A model generated the notes under the pieces. The model worked only from the letters and a program-made list of their open reading frames with translations. It ran no database searches and was not told the origin of the DNA. A stretch of DNA of 64,000 nucleotides from Bacillus sp. SJS (lineage in GTDB: Bacteria; Bacillota; Bacilli; Bacillales; Bacillaceae). The stretch is taken from positions 248,001 through 312,000 of the forward strand of contig NZ_JAQV02000015.1 of assembly GCF_000732485.2 (NCBI RefSeq), read 5' to 3'. This document shows positions 24,161 through 33,205 of this stretch, one piece after another. The first letter of the stretch is position 1. Every line of letters begins with the position of its first letter. The position numbers were made by a program, and so were the translations under genes.

Positions 24161-24670
24161 TCAGACATACCCCTTTTCTTTCAGTGATACGAAGCTTTCC
24201 TCACAAACAATCAGATGGTCTATTACCTCAATCCCCACAATCTTTCCTGCCTCCACTAGCCTTTTCGTAACCTCCACGTCCTCCCTGCTTGGTGTTGGAT
24301 CTTGGGAAGGATGGTTGTGTCCGACAATGATGGAAGCTGCGTTTGATAGAATAGCGGCCTTCATCACTTCCCTGGGATGTACAATACTGGAATTAAGACT
24401 TCCAACATGGCAAATGTTAATGGCCGTTGGCTGGTTCTTTGTATCCAGGCATATCACAATGAACTGCTCCCGATCACTGTCGATCAGGAAATCTCTTAAC
24501 AGCTGGTACGCATCTGTTGGAGACTTGATTCTTCTTTCTTTGTAAAGCACACTTGATTCCCTTACGAGTTTCAGGCTGACGATGCTCACCCGTTTCGCTG
24601 ACTGATTCTTTAAGCATCCCTTCTCAAACAACTCCAGCTGCTTTTGCTTCTTCATTTCATATAGTTTCAA
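24161..24670 (-). CDS. radC: RadC-like JAB/MPN domain protein
   Basis: 169 residues. The JAMM metal-binding motif is complete: HNHPSQDPTPSREDVEVT fits HxHP-x6-SxxD. Upstream ICHVGSLNSSIVHPREVMKAA is the classic RadC block. Compared with chromosomal RadC (about 225 residues) it lacks the N-terminal helix-hairpin-helix domain, as is usual for plasmid and island copies. The start is TTG 24670 with GGGAGG 9 bases upstream. It is the first gene of a tight three-gene cassette. The role of plasmid RadC proteins is unsettled; a link with element maintenance or anti-restriction is often suspected. Confidence 0.85.
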   Translation of the reverse strand: MKLYEMKKQKQLELFEKGCLKNQSAKRVSIVSLKLVRESSVLYKERRIKSPTDAYQLLRDFLIDSDREQFIVICLDTKNQPTAINICHVGSLNSSIVHPREVMKAAILSNAASIIVGHNHPSQDPTPSREDVEVTKRLVEAGKIVGIEVIDHLIVCEESFVSLKEKGYV

Positions 24671-24784
24671 TTTGTATGCCTCCCTAAATTAAAAATGCCC
24701 TAACTCCGCTTTGGGAATTAGGGCTTCATATCTCTTCACTTATATAATATTTGTTTATCTTTCTCTTTAATCCGTTTTATAGAC

Positions 24785-24827
24785 AAAAAGAAAAGCCCCG
24801 CAGAGATTTCTCTCCACGGAGCCTTTC
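24785..24827 (-). terminator. terminator of S-layer fragment, duplicate of that at 12015
   Basis: AGGCTCCGTGGAGA / TCTCTGCGGGGCTTTTC on the minus strand, about 55 bases after the stop at 24883. It is nearly identical to the hairpin after the S-layer cassette at 12099. Confidence 0.85.
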
Positions 24828-24882
24828 GATATACTTCGGGGTGGTGACAGGCACCAGTCCTTTTAATTAATTCTTCTGATTA

Positions 24883-25200
24883 TTAGTTAGCAGGAATGCT
24901 TACAGTCAAGTCTTGAACGTTAGTGTTAGCAGTAGTTGAAGTAAATTTCACTACTCCAGGAGCTGGATGATTTATTGTATAACCAGCTACAACATCAGTA
25001 ATAAGTTGTATAGCAATTTTATCTGCTACATCCACCGCACTATCACCAGCTGCAACTGCTACAGTGTGATTAGTTTCATTAACCACAACAGTAATGTTAC
25101 CAGATGCTGTTGCACCTGTATTAACAGTTAGGTTAACTTCTTCAGTAGAAACACCATTTACACCCTGTACAATCGACGGGGTTGCTGTTACTCCTATTGA
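24883..25200 (-). pseudogene. C-terminal fragment of an S-layer-like protein gene
   Basis: About 105 codons without a stop, beginning in frame at 25200 where the group II intron ends, and containing GVNGVSTEEVNLTVNTGATA and VAAGDSAVDVADKIA. The composition matches S-layer repeats but the sequence matches neither the intact gene's end nor the other cassettes. No start codon or signal peptide is present. It retains an S-layer-type terminator. It probably lost its 5' part when the intron and the intact gene came to lie upstream. Confidence 0.75.
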
Positions 25201-25890
25201 TACGCTATTCTCGTCTTATACCTTTTATATTTCTCGGCTTTATAACGAGCCTTCACCGTGCAGGCGGCTTTCACCGCACACGGCGATCCATCAGCAGCAT
25301 TGATAATGTACATAGAGATAGCCAACACTCCTAAAAATGCTGGCCATCTCCTACTCATTTTAGGGAAATAAGTTTCAGATATACATACCACTGACTGAGT
25401 TCCTTCGCTCCGATCCGTTTTATCCTCTTGCTGTGTTACCACAGCAATACATTCGGCAGATCATCGACACTACTACGAACTCGCCGCCATCTTACTAGCT
25501 TCTTCGGTGTTAACCCACCTCTTCCAGCAAGACTTCAAACGTTCCATTACTTCCATCCCTCATTTTGATAACCTTAGATCTCCACTACCCAGGAATAAGA
25601 ACGAACAGTTTAACAGTCAATTGTTCTGATCGCCATTGTATGATTTCGTATACATGGATGGTATCCAAGCTCCTAGCTATTCGTGAATTCCACTACCTTA
25701 CCCTGCTTCAACATGGATTCGTCGCCTGATCATAGTTATCTTTTAAAGAGCCCCGCCTCACTTCTGTGAGTACGACTTCACCTGACTTCTTCCCTTTGGC
25801 TGGTTAAGGCCTCACTGGATGCAGGAGGATTAGGCACATGACTCAGACTGTTGTCATGTTAAGGAATTTCACCTTATATTTGGAAGTAAT
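25201..25890 (-). mobile_element. group II intron without reverse transcriptase (ORF-less or deleted)
   Basis: On the minus strand a domain V hairpin is clear at about 25248-25288: GCCGTGTGCGGTGAAAGCCG with a GAAA tetraloop and a matching CACGG arm. A domain VI-like stem follows and the intron 3' end is near GCGTAT. Upstream, CTTAACCAGCCAAAGGGAAG and GGCGAGTTCGTAGTAGTGTC resemble conserved domain I and domain III segments. Only about 110 bases separate domains III and V, so there is no room for a maturase ORF. The 5' boundary is uncertain because no clear GTGCG was found. Confidence 0.62.
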
Positions 25891-25902
25891 AGTTAGAATA
25901 AT

Positions 25903-25924
25903 CGCCTCATGCGTACATGAGGCG
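25903..25924 (-). terminator. hairpin downstream of the S-layer gene
   Basis: Perfect 9-bp arms CGCCTCATG / CATGAGGCG with a four-base loop, about 60 bases after the S-layer stop. The following minus-strand sequence is only moderately T-rich (ATTATTCT). It is the best terminator candidate for the S-layer gene; some group II introns insert right behind such hairpins. Confidence 0.55.
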
Positions 25925-25982
25925 TATTCCACTTATTTCACTTGCAAAGCAAGCTTATAAAGTAACGTTTCGTTTATTTTTA

Positions 25983-28900
25983 TTAAGAAGCAGTAATAAT
26001 TTGTTCAGCAGATGCTGGTTTGGTTGTAGTTGCTTTAACACGAATTTTTGCAGTTTCATTTACAGCAAAGTTTTTGCCGTGAACACTTGCAAGAATTTTC
26101 CCATTTGTATCTGCTGTGAAACTAGTCCAAACACCAGTTGAAGTTTCTACTTCATATACTGTTCCAGCTGTTAAACCTGTGATGTCATCATTAGCAGCTG
26201 AAATTGCACCAGTTGGAGCAGCAGCTTCTTTAATGTCAGCAGCTGTAACGTTTAGAGTTGTTGTAGCACCTTTATTAGCACTACCTGTTTGTTTTGTACG
26301 AACTTTAATGCTGTCACCAATGTTTGTAGCAATAGCTTGGTTAGCAGATGTAAATGTAGTGTAAGAACCACCATTTACACTATATTCCATTGCAGTAGTA
26401 GAGCCAGTTAAAGCAGTAGTTCCTGCAGCTGCTCCTTTACCAATCGTTACACTTGGAGCTGCTGGAGTCACAAGTTCAAAAGTTTGAGAAGTTTTTGCAT
26501 TACGAGCAAGATCCTCAATTGATCCTACTACAGCTACAGTAGCTGGAAGAACGCTAGTGTTGCTTGAATCACTTGAAAGTGTAAGTGTTACAGTGTTGTT
26601 AGTCACTTGGACTGCTTTTACACTACGACCAGCTACAGTGAAATCTGATTCTTGCACTGATGCTGCATATAGATTTTCAGAGAAAGTAAGCACAAGTGCG
26701 TCATCATTTGCAGCAGTAGCATCATCTGTAAACACTGCATTTGTAATAGATGGAGCAAATTTATCTTTAACGTCTGCACCAGTTACAGCAGACAATGAAA
26801 CTTTAGTTCCAAAGCTGTTAACCGCAGACACAGTAGCTGAAGCTGCTGTAGAAATTTCCACTGGTGTAGCAGTAAGATCTGAAGAAATATCTCCATTTAC
26901 TCCAGTAGCAGTTGTTAAGGTAATTACTGATTTTCCATCAATTACTTCATTTGAAAGGTTAACTGCTGCTGTAGCAGGGTTAGTTCCAACAGTTACAAGG
27001 AAATCATCTGCTTCTGCATTTGTAATTACTTCCTTGAAGTATAATTTCACTGTATTTTTACCTGTTACTTCTGCTTTATCAAACAATGGAGCAGTTGCAG
27101 TAGAAGGAGCAGTTACAGTTGTAGTTGGTGCAAGAATTAAGTTACCAGCAGCGTCTGCTACTCGTAAAACTTGAATGTTAGCACCAGCTGGAGTTGTTTG
27201 AACACCAGTTGTTACATCAGTAAAGTCTAAAACAACAGATTTGTTGCTGTTAGTAGCAGTTAGTTTAACTTTGCTATCAAGAGCATCTGTGCCAGTACCA
27301 AATAGGTAGTTCGCTTTATTCTCGATTGAAGCTTTATCCATTGCTTCAGAGAAGTTGATTTGTACCTTTTTGGATGATAGAAGTTGTACTGGTGTAGTAG
27401 CCAATGTTGGGCGAACTGTGTCAGCAAGGGCTACAGCTTTTGTTACTTCAGCTAATTTATTTCCTGAAGCATCTTCAATCCCTTTAACAGTAAGGTTGTA
27501 AGATCCACCATTCAATTGATTAGTAGTAGTAATTCTGTAAATGTTTTTAGAAGCATCTACAAGTGCAACACCTTGAATAGCAACTGTGTCACCAGCAGAA
27601 TCTTTCAAAGTGTAGTTAGAAGGAGTTGATGCTCCAACAACTGATTCGTCAAATGTTACATCAATAGTTGTACTAGTTTTACCTTCAACGCCAGTGATAA
27701 CTGGAGCTGTTTTATCCGCTGTAAATGTTCCAGCAAGTTCAGCTTCAGCAAATTTATTGCCAAAAGCATCTTGTACTTGTGTTCCATTGTCAGCTACATA
27801 GTCAACTAGAATTTTAACAGCACCTTCAGGAAGCTTTTGACCTGGTTGAAGGTTAAGAATAATTTCTTTACCAGAAACAGTTCCTTTAATCAATTCATAA
27901 CCTGCTGCTTTAGCAGTGTGGTAGAATTTAACATTAGAATCATTTAGGTTAACAACATCTTCAGAGAACTTTACTTTCACTTGAGTAGCTGATAAAACTT
28001 CAACGGAAGCAGTTGGAGCTACAGTATCGGCAGTGTAAGTGAATTCTTTGTTAACATCTTCTACTTTGAAAGTAGCAAAGTCAGTACCACCATTGATGTT
28101 CAATGTATGTTTAGAACCGTTTTCTGGAGTAACGCCGATTGTAAGATCAACATAGTCGTTACCAGGAGTAAACGCAGTGTTTACGATAGAAGTAGCGCCA
28201 TTGTTAAGTTTGAAAGTTGGAACAGTTGCAAGTGGCTCTGAGAAGCTTACACGAACAACTTTAGGAGCTACAACTTCAATAGAAGATACTTCAGGAGATT
28301 TAATGTCAACAAACTTAACATCGTTTGTAGTTTCAGCTACTAATACTCCTTTAGCATCCTTAACATTCTTAACAGTTAGTTTTGCAGATGTAGATTGAGC
28401 ACGAGCAGCTGCAAGAGTTAGAACTACTTTTTTGCCTTCTAGATCAGCAGAAGATACAGTAATTGCATTTCCTGAAGAGTCTTTAAGTTCGTAGTTAGCA
28501 ACTGTTTCAGCTAGGGTAGTGTCAAGATCTTTGTTGAAAGTTACTTCAACTTGTTTAAGGTTAATCGCACTTACACCCGTAACTGCAGGAGTCATTGCTT
28601 TATCATATTTAGCAAGAATTACTTTCTTGTTTTCTTGAAGTGCAGCGTTGATTTCTGTGTTTGCAGGATATTTTCCTGGGAAGTTTTTGTTTCCTGCTTC
28701 TTTGATTGTTACAGCATTAGCTTCAAGAGTTTTTAGCACCTCAAGTTGTGCTGGAACTTCAGCAAGTTTGCCGTCTGTGATCAATTTGTCGATTTCTTTG
28801 TGAAGAAGGTATTGAGATACTTCGTAGATTACAGATTCTTTAGCTAGTTTACCTGGAAGTACATATTTAGCTTGAACCGCTTTACGAGCTTCTGGGCCGT

Positions 28901-29372
28901 AAACTTTACCAGCAGAGCGCTCTACAGCACGAACTGCGTCAGATACAGCGTTGTAAGCAGTTACTGTAGCGTCTTCAATTTTGTTGGATTTAAGAGCTGT
29001 TTTAAGAACTTCTACTTTCTTCTCTAGGTCTGTGCCAACTTTAACAGCGTCAATGATGCGAGCAGCTTTGATGCGGTTTTGTTCAGCAGCAGCTAGTTTA
29101 GTAGCCCATGCTCCTGTTGGTTTTACAGCTTGAGCAGCTTTAACAGCAGCAGTAGCTTCGTTGTAAGCTTTAGTGAACTCAGCAGATACAGTTACTTGCT
29201 CAGCTTTAGAGATCATGTAGAAAGGCTTAAGTTTTGCTACAGCAGCCTCAGCTTTTTTAACAAGAGTTTCAGCATTAGATGCAGCAGCAGCTTGAGCTGG
29301 GTTAGCAGCTACTAGTGAGCTAGCAGCTACAGCAGCAGCAAGACCTAGCTTTACAGTGTTCTTTTTTGACAT
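25983..29372 (-). CDS. S-layer protein with SbsC-type N-terminal anchor
   Basis: 1129 residues from ATG 29372, which follows AAAGGGG by about 10 bases; upstream in-frame starts have no binding site. The signal peptide is residues 1-28 (ends in NPAQA). Residues 30-265 are a helical module (KVYGPEARKAVQAKYVLPGK, KESVIYEVSQYLLHKEI) like that of Geobacillus stearothermophilus SbsC, which binds secondary wall polymer. From ITGV/VSAINLKQVEVTFNK onward about nine Ig-like repeats follow, many starting TAPTASVE- or APVITGVE-like. No SLH domains. Very low Cys and codon bias towards GCT/ACT/GTA fit an abundant surface protein. The truncated paralogues at 10.4, 12.1 and 24.9 kb lie downstream in the same orientation. 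Confidence 0.9.
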   Translation of the reverse strand: MSKKNTVKLGLAAAVAASSLVAANPAQAAAASNAETLVKKAEAAVAKLKPFYMISKAEQVTVSAEFTKAYNEATAAVKAAQAVKPTGAWATKLAAAEQNRIKAARIIDAVKVGTDLEKKVEVLKTALKSNKIEDATVTAYNAVSDAVRAVERSAGKVYGPEARKAVQAKYVLPGKLAKESVIYEVSQYLLHKEIDKLITDGKLAEVPAQLEVLKTLEANAVTIKEAGNKNFPGKYPANTEINAALQENKKVILAKYDKAMTPAVTGVSAINLKQVEVTFNKDLDTTLAETVANYELKDSSGNAITVSSADLEGKKVVLTLAAARAQSTSAKLTVKNVKDAKGVLVAETTNDVKFVDIKSPEVSSIEVVAPKVVRVSFSEPLATVPTFKLNNGATSIVNTAFTPGNDYVDLTIGVTPENGSKHTLNINGGTDFATFKVEDVNKEFTYTADTVAPTASVEVLSATQVKVKFSEDVVNLNDSNVKFYHTAKAAGYELIKGTVSGKEIILNLQPGQKLPEGAVKILVDYVADNGTQVQDAFGNKFAEAELAGTFTADKTAPVITGVEGKTSTTIDVTFDESVVGASTPSNYTLKDSAGDTVAIQGVALVDASKNIYRITTTNQLNGGSYNLTVKGIEDASGNKLAEVTKAVALADTVRPTLATTPVQLLSSKKVQINFSEAMDKASIENKANYLFGTGTDALDSKVKLTATNSNKSVVLDFTDVTTGVQTTPAGANIQVLRVADAAGNLILAPTTTVTAPSTATAPLFDKAEVTGKNTVKLYFKEVITNAEADDFLVTVGTNPATAAVNLSNEVIDGKSVITLTTATGVNGDISSDLTATPVEISTAASATVSAVNSFGTKVSLSAVTGADVKDKFAPSITNAVFTDDATAANDDALVLTFSENLYAASVQESDFTVAGRSVKAVQVTNNTVTLTLSSDSSNTSVLPATVAVVGSIEDLARNAKTSQTFELVTPAAPSVTIGKGAAAGTTALTGSTTAMEYSVNGGSYTTFTSANQAIATNIGDSIKVRTKQTGSANKGATTTLNVTAADIKEAAAPTGAISAANDDITGLTAGTVYEVETSTGVWTSFTADTNGKILASVHGKNFAVNETAKIRVKATTTKPASAEQIITAS

Positions 29373-29506
29373 TTTAGTGTGTTCCCCTTTCAAATTGTGT
29401 TTAAAGTATTTTGTATATTGATAAACTGACAATTATGTAGACTGGCATAATCCCCAGTTACCAAAAACGAACTAATAGGTATGTATATCCTCCTATACCG
29501 TAGTAA

Positions 29507-29535
29507 ATTATTACATACTTTGTCTGATATTTCAA
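29507..29535 (-). promoter_or_regulatory. S-layer promoter candidate, proximal
   Basis: TTGAAA (29530-29535) and AATAAT (29507-29512) on the minus strand with 17-base spacing. The start codon lies about 130 bases downstream. The leader contains an AGGAGG at about 29489-29494 that is not followed by a normal start codon. Confidence 0.55.
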
Positions 29536-29580
29536 CTTGTAATTAGATAAAACTAATAAAAAAGTGCTAGACAAAGGAAA

Positions 29581-29609
29581 TACTTAGCAAGAGGAATACC
29601 TATTGACAA
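29581..29609 (-). promoter_or_regulatory. S-layer promoter candidate, distal
   Basis: TTGTCA (29604-29609) and TAAGTA (29581-29586) on the minus strand with 17-base spacing. Together with the proximal candidate this would give tandem promoters and a leader of about 200 bases, a common arrangement in S-layer genes. Confidence 0.5.
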
Positions 29610-29726
29610 TCATATTACAAAATATTTTAAAATGCTAGCAATTTCATGTAAATTTTTCATATTCTTTGTAAATTATTCTTAACAAAGAAAAAGATTCCAT
29701 GGAAATTTGTTGAATGCTGTCGAATA

Positions 29727-30866
29727 CTATTTCAAGCCGTAATAACTTTTGTAAAGATTTAATACGGGAACCTGCAGGGTACGGCCTTTTATGGCTACAG
29801 ATCTCACATCCGCGTAGTCTTTTAATCTGCTTCTCACCCATTCTACTCTTTCCCCATTTTTCGGTCCTGTATACAGGGGCAAAAGTTTCGAAATTGCCGC
29901 TGTTACATGGGGAGCTGCCATGGAGGTGCCGCTGTAGGATACATATTTCGTTGTATTGACAGTTGATAGAATGTCCACGCCAGGGGCTAAAATATCCAAT
30001 CCTTTCCCGTAATTGGACCATTCAGGCATTCGATAGTACTTGTCGACCGCCCCAACGGCAATTGTATAAGCAGATGAAGCCGGGTAGTCAACGATTGAGC
30101 CCTCATTTCCGCTTGCAGCTACAATGGTGACGCCTTTATCATAGGCGCTTTTCAATACTCTTTCTGTTACTTCATCTTTGCTTGCGTGAACGCCCAGACT
30201 GATATTCATGACTTCGGCCCCGTTATTAACGGCCCACGCAATTCCAGCTGTAATATCTGAGAAATATCCGCCGTATTCCCCTTCAAATACCTTTACGACC
30301 ATGAGCTTGGCATTAGGAACCATACCTGTTACGCCAAATGTATTGTTGTTGGCGGCAATAATTCCCGCGACATGCGTTCCATGCTGGTCCTTTGCCGTGT
30401 CTGTAGCCGTTTTCGGAATTTCTTTTCCGTACAGGTACGTAATTTTGGACTGCACCCGGCCTTTAAGATCCTCGTGATCGGATATCCCTGAATCAATAAT
30501 AGCAATTTTGCATGCACAGTCTTTCGCATTCAATCGGTAAGCCTGGGATTTCTTCACCCCCCATGGTGTCGTTTGTTTGTAGGACGCAGCTGTTGTTTTT
30601 CTGTCAATTCCGGCGCTGATAATGGCTGGGTTGTTTTTGAGTTCCTGCAGGGACTTTTCCCCCGTTAGGACCGCATAATAATGCCCATCCAATGAAAAGC
30701 TTCTGATGATGCTCCACTCTTTTAAAGAAGCAGCCAGATCGGCAGGTTTTTTGGACAGTTCAACAAGATAGCGCGATGTATCGGCATTTGCCTGCGGAGC
30801 CGGTACAGCCAGCGCAGAACCAAACAATAGACAGCTTATGAACAGAATCTTGACGATATTCCTCAT
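29727..30866 (-). CDS. secreted subtilisin-like serine protease (S8)
   Basis: About 379 residues. Signal peptide (1-29), short inhibitor-like propeptide (about 30-100), then a peptidase S8 domain with the complete triad: Asp in IAIIDSGIS, His in DQHGTHVAG, Ser in SYSGTSMAAPH, plus the oxyanion Asn in AASGNEG. A pair of cysteines (DCAC) lies just before the catalytic Asp. The start is probably ATG 30866 behind a weak GAGAGTAGAG; GTG 30875 is possible. It is expected to degrade or process extracellular proteins. It sits just upstream of the S-layer gene in the same direction, with no clear terminator between, but S-layer promoters intervene. Confidence 0.9.
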   Translation of the reverse strand: MRNIVKILFISCLLFGSALAVPAPQANADTSRYLVELSKKPADLAASLKEWSIIRSFSLDGHYYAVLTGEKSLQELKNNPAIISAGIDRKTTAASYKQTTPWGVKKSQAYRLNAKDCACKIAIIDSGISDHEDLKGRVQSKITYLYGKEIPKTATDTAKDQHGTHVAGIIAANNNTFGVTGMVPNAKLMVVKVFEGEYGGYFSDITAGIAWAVNNGAEVMNISLGVHASKDEVTERVLKSAYDKGVTIVAASGNEGSIVDYPASSAYTIAVGAVDKYYRMPEWSNYGKGLDILAPGVDILSTVNTTKYVSYSGTSMAAPHVTAAISKLLPLYTGPKNGERVEWVRSRLKDYADVRSVAIKGRTLQVPVLNLYKSYYGLK

Positions 30867-30927
30867 TTTTTTCACTCTACTCTCTCAAGTTAGTCGTTCT
30901 TTTCTCTTATATACTAATCGGATACCA

Positions 30928-30962
30928 TAAAAAAAACTAGATGGAAAATTCCATCTAGTTTC
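30928..30962 (-). terminator. terminator of the polysaccharide precursor operon
   Basis: Perfect 12-bp arms AACTAGATGGAA / TTCCATCTAGTT with a run of T on the minus strand. It overlaps the stop codon of the UDP-glucose dehydrogenase gene. Confidence 0.92.
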
Positions 30963-32268
30963 GGTTCGTAATGTTTTTTCGTCCAACTGAATAATATTCA
31001 ACCGGATACTGGGCTGCCTGTTCAAGAGAGTAGCAGTTGCGTCCGTCAAAAATAATCGGCTCATTCATTTTCTCAATATAGTCATTGAAGGTAAGAGCTT
31101 TTACTTGATCCCACTCTGTTACGATCATCGCAAAATCTGCTCCCGCAATAGCTTCATCCGGGCTTTCTACATAGAGAGTCTCGGATGGAAGAAGCTTTTT
31201 CGCATTGTCTGCTGCAATAGGATCATAGGCAACGACGGTTGCTCCTTCATTCACCAATTCATGGGCGAGAGTGATGGATGCTGCTTCACGCATATCATCT
31301 GTGTTCGGCTTGAACGCAAGGCCAAGCATAGCCACGCGTTTTCCTTCCAGGCTGCCAAAACGCTGCTTTGCTTTTGTCACAAGCATGCGCTGCTGTTCAC
31401 CATTAACTTGAATAACGGATTTCAGCAGGTTGAAATCATGCTGAACATAGCTTGCGATTTGGACAAGCGCGCTTGTGTCTTTCGGGAAGCAGGAGCCGCC
31501 GTAGCCGATTCCCGCTTTCAGGAATTTGCTGCCGATCCGGTCATCGAGTCCCATGCCTGCCGCGACATCCTCAACATCTGCCTCAAGCTTTTCGCAAAGG
31601 TTGGCGATTTCGTTGATGAAGCTGATTTTCGTCGCAAGGAATGCATTGGATGCATACTTGATCATTTCCGCGCTGCGGATATCCGTTTTGAAGATTTCAA
31701 TCCCGAATGGGCGGTTAATTTCCTCTAAAAGAGCCGCCGCTTCTTCGTTATTGGATCCAATGACGATCCGGTCGCCTTCAAACGTATCTTTTACAGCGGA
31801 TCCTTCACGAAGAAATTCCGGATTGGAGACAGAGTGAACCTTGTAGTCCTCTTTCAGATGCTCTCTTACAATCGACTGAACGCGCTCATTTGTGCCAACC
31901 GGCACGGTGCTTTTTGTTACAACGACCACATCATTTTCAATGTTGTTCGCAATATCAATCGCTACCTGCTCAACAAAGCGGAGATCAGCCTGGCCATCTT
32001 CACGCTGAGGCGTGCCTACAGCAATATAAATAGCTTTAGCACCGGCAAATGCTTCTTTATGATTCGTTGTAAAATGCAGTCTTCCCCGGTCAATGTTCGC
32101 TTTCATCAATTCATCAAGACCCGGCTCATATATCGGAGATAAGCCTTGTCTCATGCTTTCTACTTTTTTTTCATCGATATCGACACATGTTATGTCATGG
32201 CCGATTTCAGACAGACAGACGCCCGTAACCAGGCCTACATATCCTGTCCCAACTACTGCTATTTGCAT
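30955..32268 (-). CDS. ugd: UDP-glucose 6-dehydrogenase
   Basis: 437 residues, normal for the family. It oxidises UDP-glucose to UDP-glucuronate with two NAD+. The N-terminal Rossmann motif is GTGYVGL, the catalytic cysteine is in YGGSCFPKD, and the lysine block FLATKISFINE is present. The C-terminal UDP-binding domain has GLAFKPNTDDMREA. It is the last gene of a five-gene leftward operon (glycosyltransferases, GalU, Ugd), so UDP-glucuronate likely feeds a surface polysaccharide, similar to TuaD in teichuronic acid synthesis. GGAGG lies 10 bases before the ATG. Confidence 0.95.
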   Translation of the reverse strand: MQIAVVGTGYVGLVTGVCLSEIGHDITCVDIDEKKVESMRQGLSPIYEPGLDELMKANIDRGRLHFTTNHKEAFAGAKAIYIAVGTPQREDGQADLRFVEQVAIDIANNIENDVVVVTKSTVPVGTNERVQSIVREHLKEDYKVHSVSNPEFLREGSAVKDTFEGDRIVIGSNNEEAAALLEEINRPFGIEIFKTDIRSAEMIKYASNAFLATKISFINEIANLCEKLEADVEDVAAGMGLDDRIGSKFLKAGIGYGGSCFPKDTSALVQIASYVQHDFNLLKSVIQVNGEQQRMLVTKAKQRFGSLEGKRVAMLGLAFKPNTDDMREAASITLAHELVNEGATVVAYDPIAADNAKKLLPSETLYVESPDEAIAGADFAMIVTEWDQVKALTFNDYIEKMNEPIIFDGRNCYSLEQAAQYPVEYYSVGRKNITNRN

Positions 32269-32307
32269 GATGTCAGATCCTCCAAATTGCTGGTCTCTCC
32301 AGCAGGT

Positions 32308-33183
32308 TTACTTTTTCACTACCTCTTCCAGATAGCTGTTCACTTGATCTCTCAAATCATCGCGCTCAAGGGCAAAATCTACAGTTGCTTTAATAAACCC
32401 AAATTTGTCGCCGACGTCATAGCGCTGGCCGTCAAAATTGTATGCGTAAATTGGCTGGCTTTCGTTCAATACCTTCAGTGCATCTGTCAGCTGAATTTCT
32501 CCGCCGGCTCCCGGTGGCAGCTCCTCAAGAATGCTGAAAATTTCAGGCGTTAAAATATAGCGGCCCATAATGGCATAGTTAGAAGGTGCTTCTTCTCTCT
32601 TCGGCTTTTCAACCAATGTATGTACTGAAATCATTTTATCTCCATTCGGCGTTTCCTGCGGAGCGATGATTCCGTATTTGGATACATCCTCATCAGGTAC
32701 CTGCTGCACGCCAACGACACTTCGCTGATGCTGATCAAAGGCATCAATGAGCTGCTTCGTGCACGGAACTTCCGAACGGACAATGTCATCACCAAGCAAA
32801 ACGGCGAAAGGCTCGTCTCCAATAAAACGGCTTGCACAGTTAATCGCATGGCCCAATCCCTTAGGCTCTTTTTGGCGGATGTAATGAATGTTGGCAAGGC
32901 CGGAGATTGCCTGAACCTCTTTAAGAACCTTGTCTTTCCCTTTTTTCGCAAGCGTTTCTTCCAGCTCGTAGGATTTATCAAAATGATCCTCGATTGCGCG
33001 CTTTCCGCGTCCGCTCACGATAATAATATCTTCAATACCTGAGGCAACCGCTTCTTCAATAATGTACTGAATCGTTGGCTTGTCTACAATCGGAAGCATT
33101 TCCTTCGGCTGTGCTTTTGTAGCAGGCAAAAAACGTGTACCTAAACCTGCAGCTGGAATAATGGCTTTTCTTACTTTCGTCAT
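32308..33183 (-). CDS. galU: UTP-glucose-1-phosphate uridylyltransferase
   Basis: 291 residues. Makes UDP-glucose from UTP and glucose-1-phosphate. The nucleotidyltransferase signature is [19 protein letters not shown], with conserved [13 protein letters not shown] and LGDDIV blocks and [12 protein letters not shown] further on. It supplies the substrate of the dehydrogenase gene 39 bases downstream. Such proteins are named GtaB or GalU in Bacillus; this one sits inside a polysaccharide operon and so may be a dedicated second copy. GGGGGA precedes the ATG by 7 bases. Confidence 0.95.
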   Translation of the reverse strand: MTKVRKAIIPAAGLGTRFLPATKAQPKEMLPIVDKPTIQYIIEEAVASGIEDIIIVSGRGKRAIEDHFDKSYELEETLAKKGKDKVLKEVQAISGLANIHYIRQKEPKGLGHAINCASRFIGDEPFAVLLGDDIVRSEVPCTKQLIDAFDQHQRSVVGVQQVPDEDVSKYGIIAPQETPNGDKMISVHTLVEKPKREEAPSNYAIMGRYILTPEIFSILEELPPGAGGEIQLTDALKVLNESQPIYAYNFDGQRYDVGDKFGFIKATVDFALERDDLRDQVNSYLEEVVKK

Positions 33184-33205
33184 AACAATTCCCCCAATTG
33201 TGTCC

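Noticed and set aside
25194-25442. 82-codon minus-strand frame inside the group II intron
   Set aside because: It covers the domain V structure and shows no reverse transcriptase or maturase motif.
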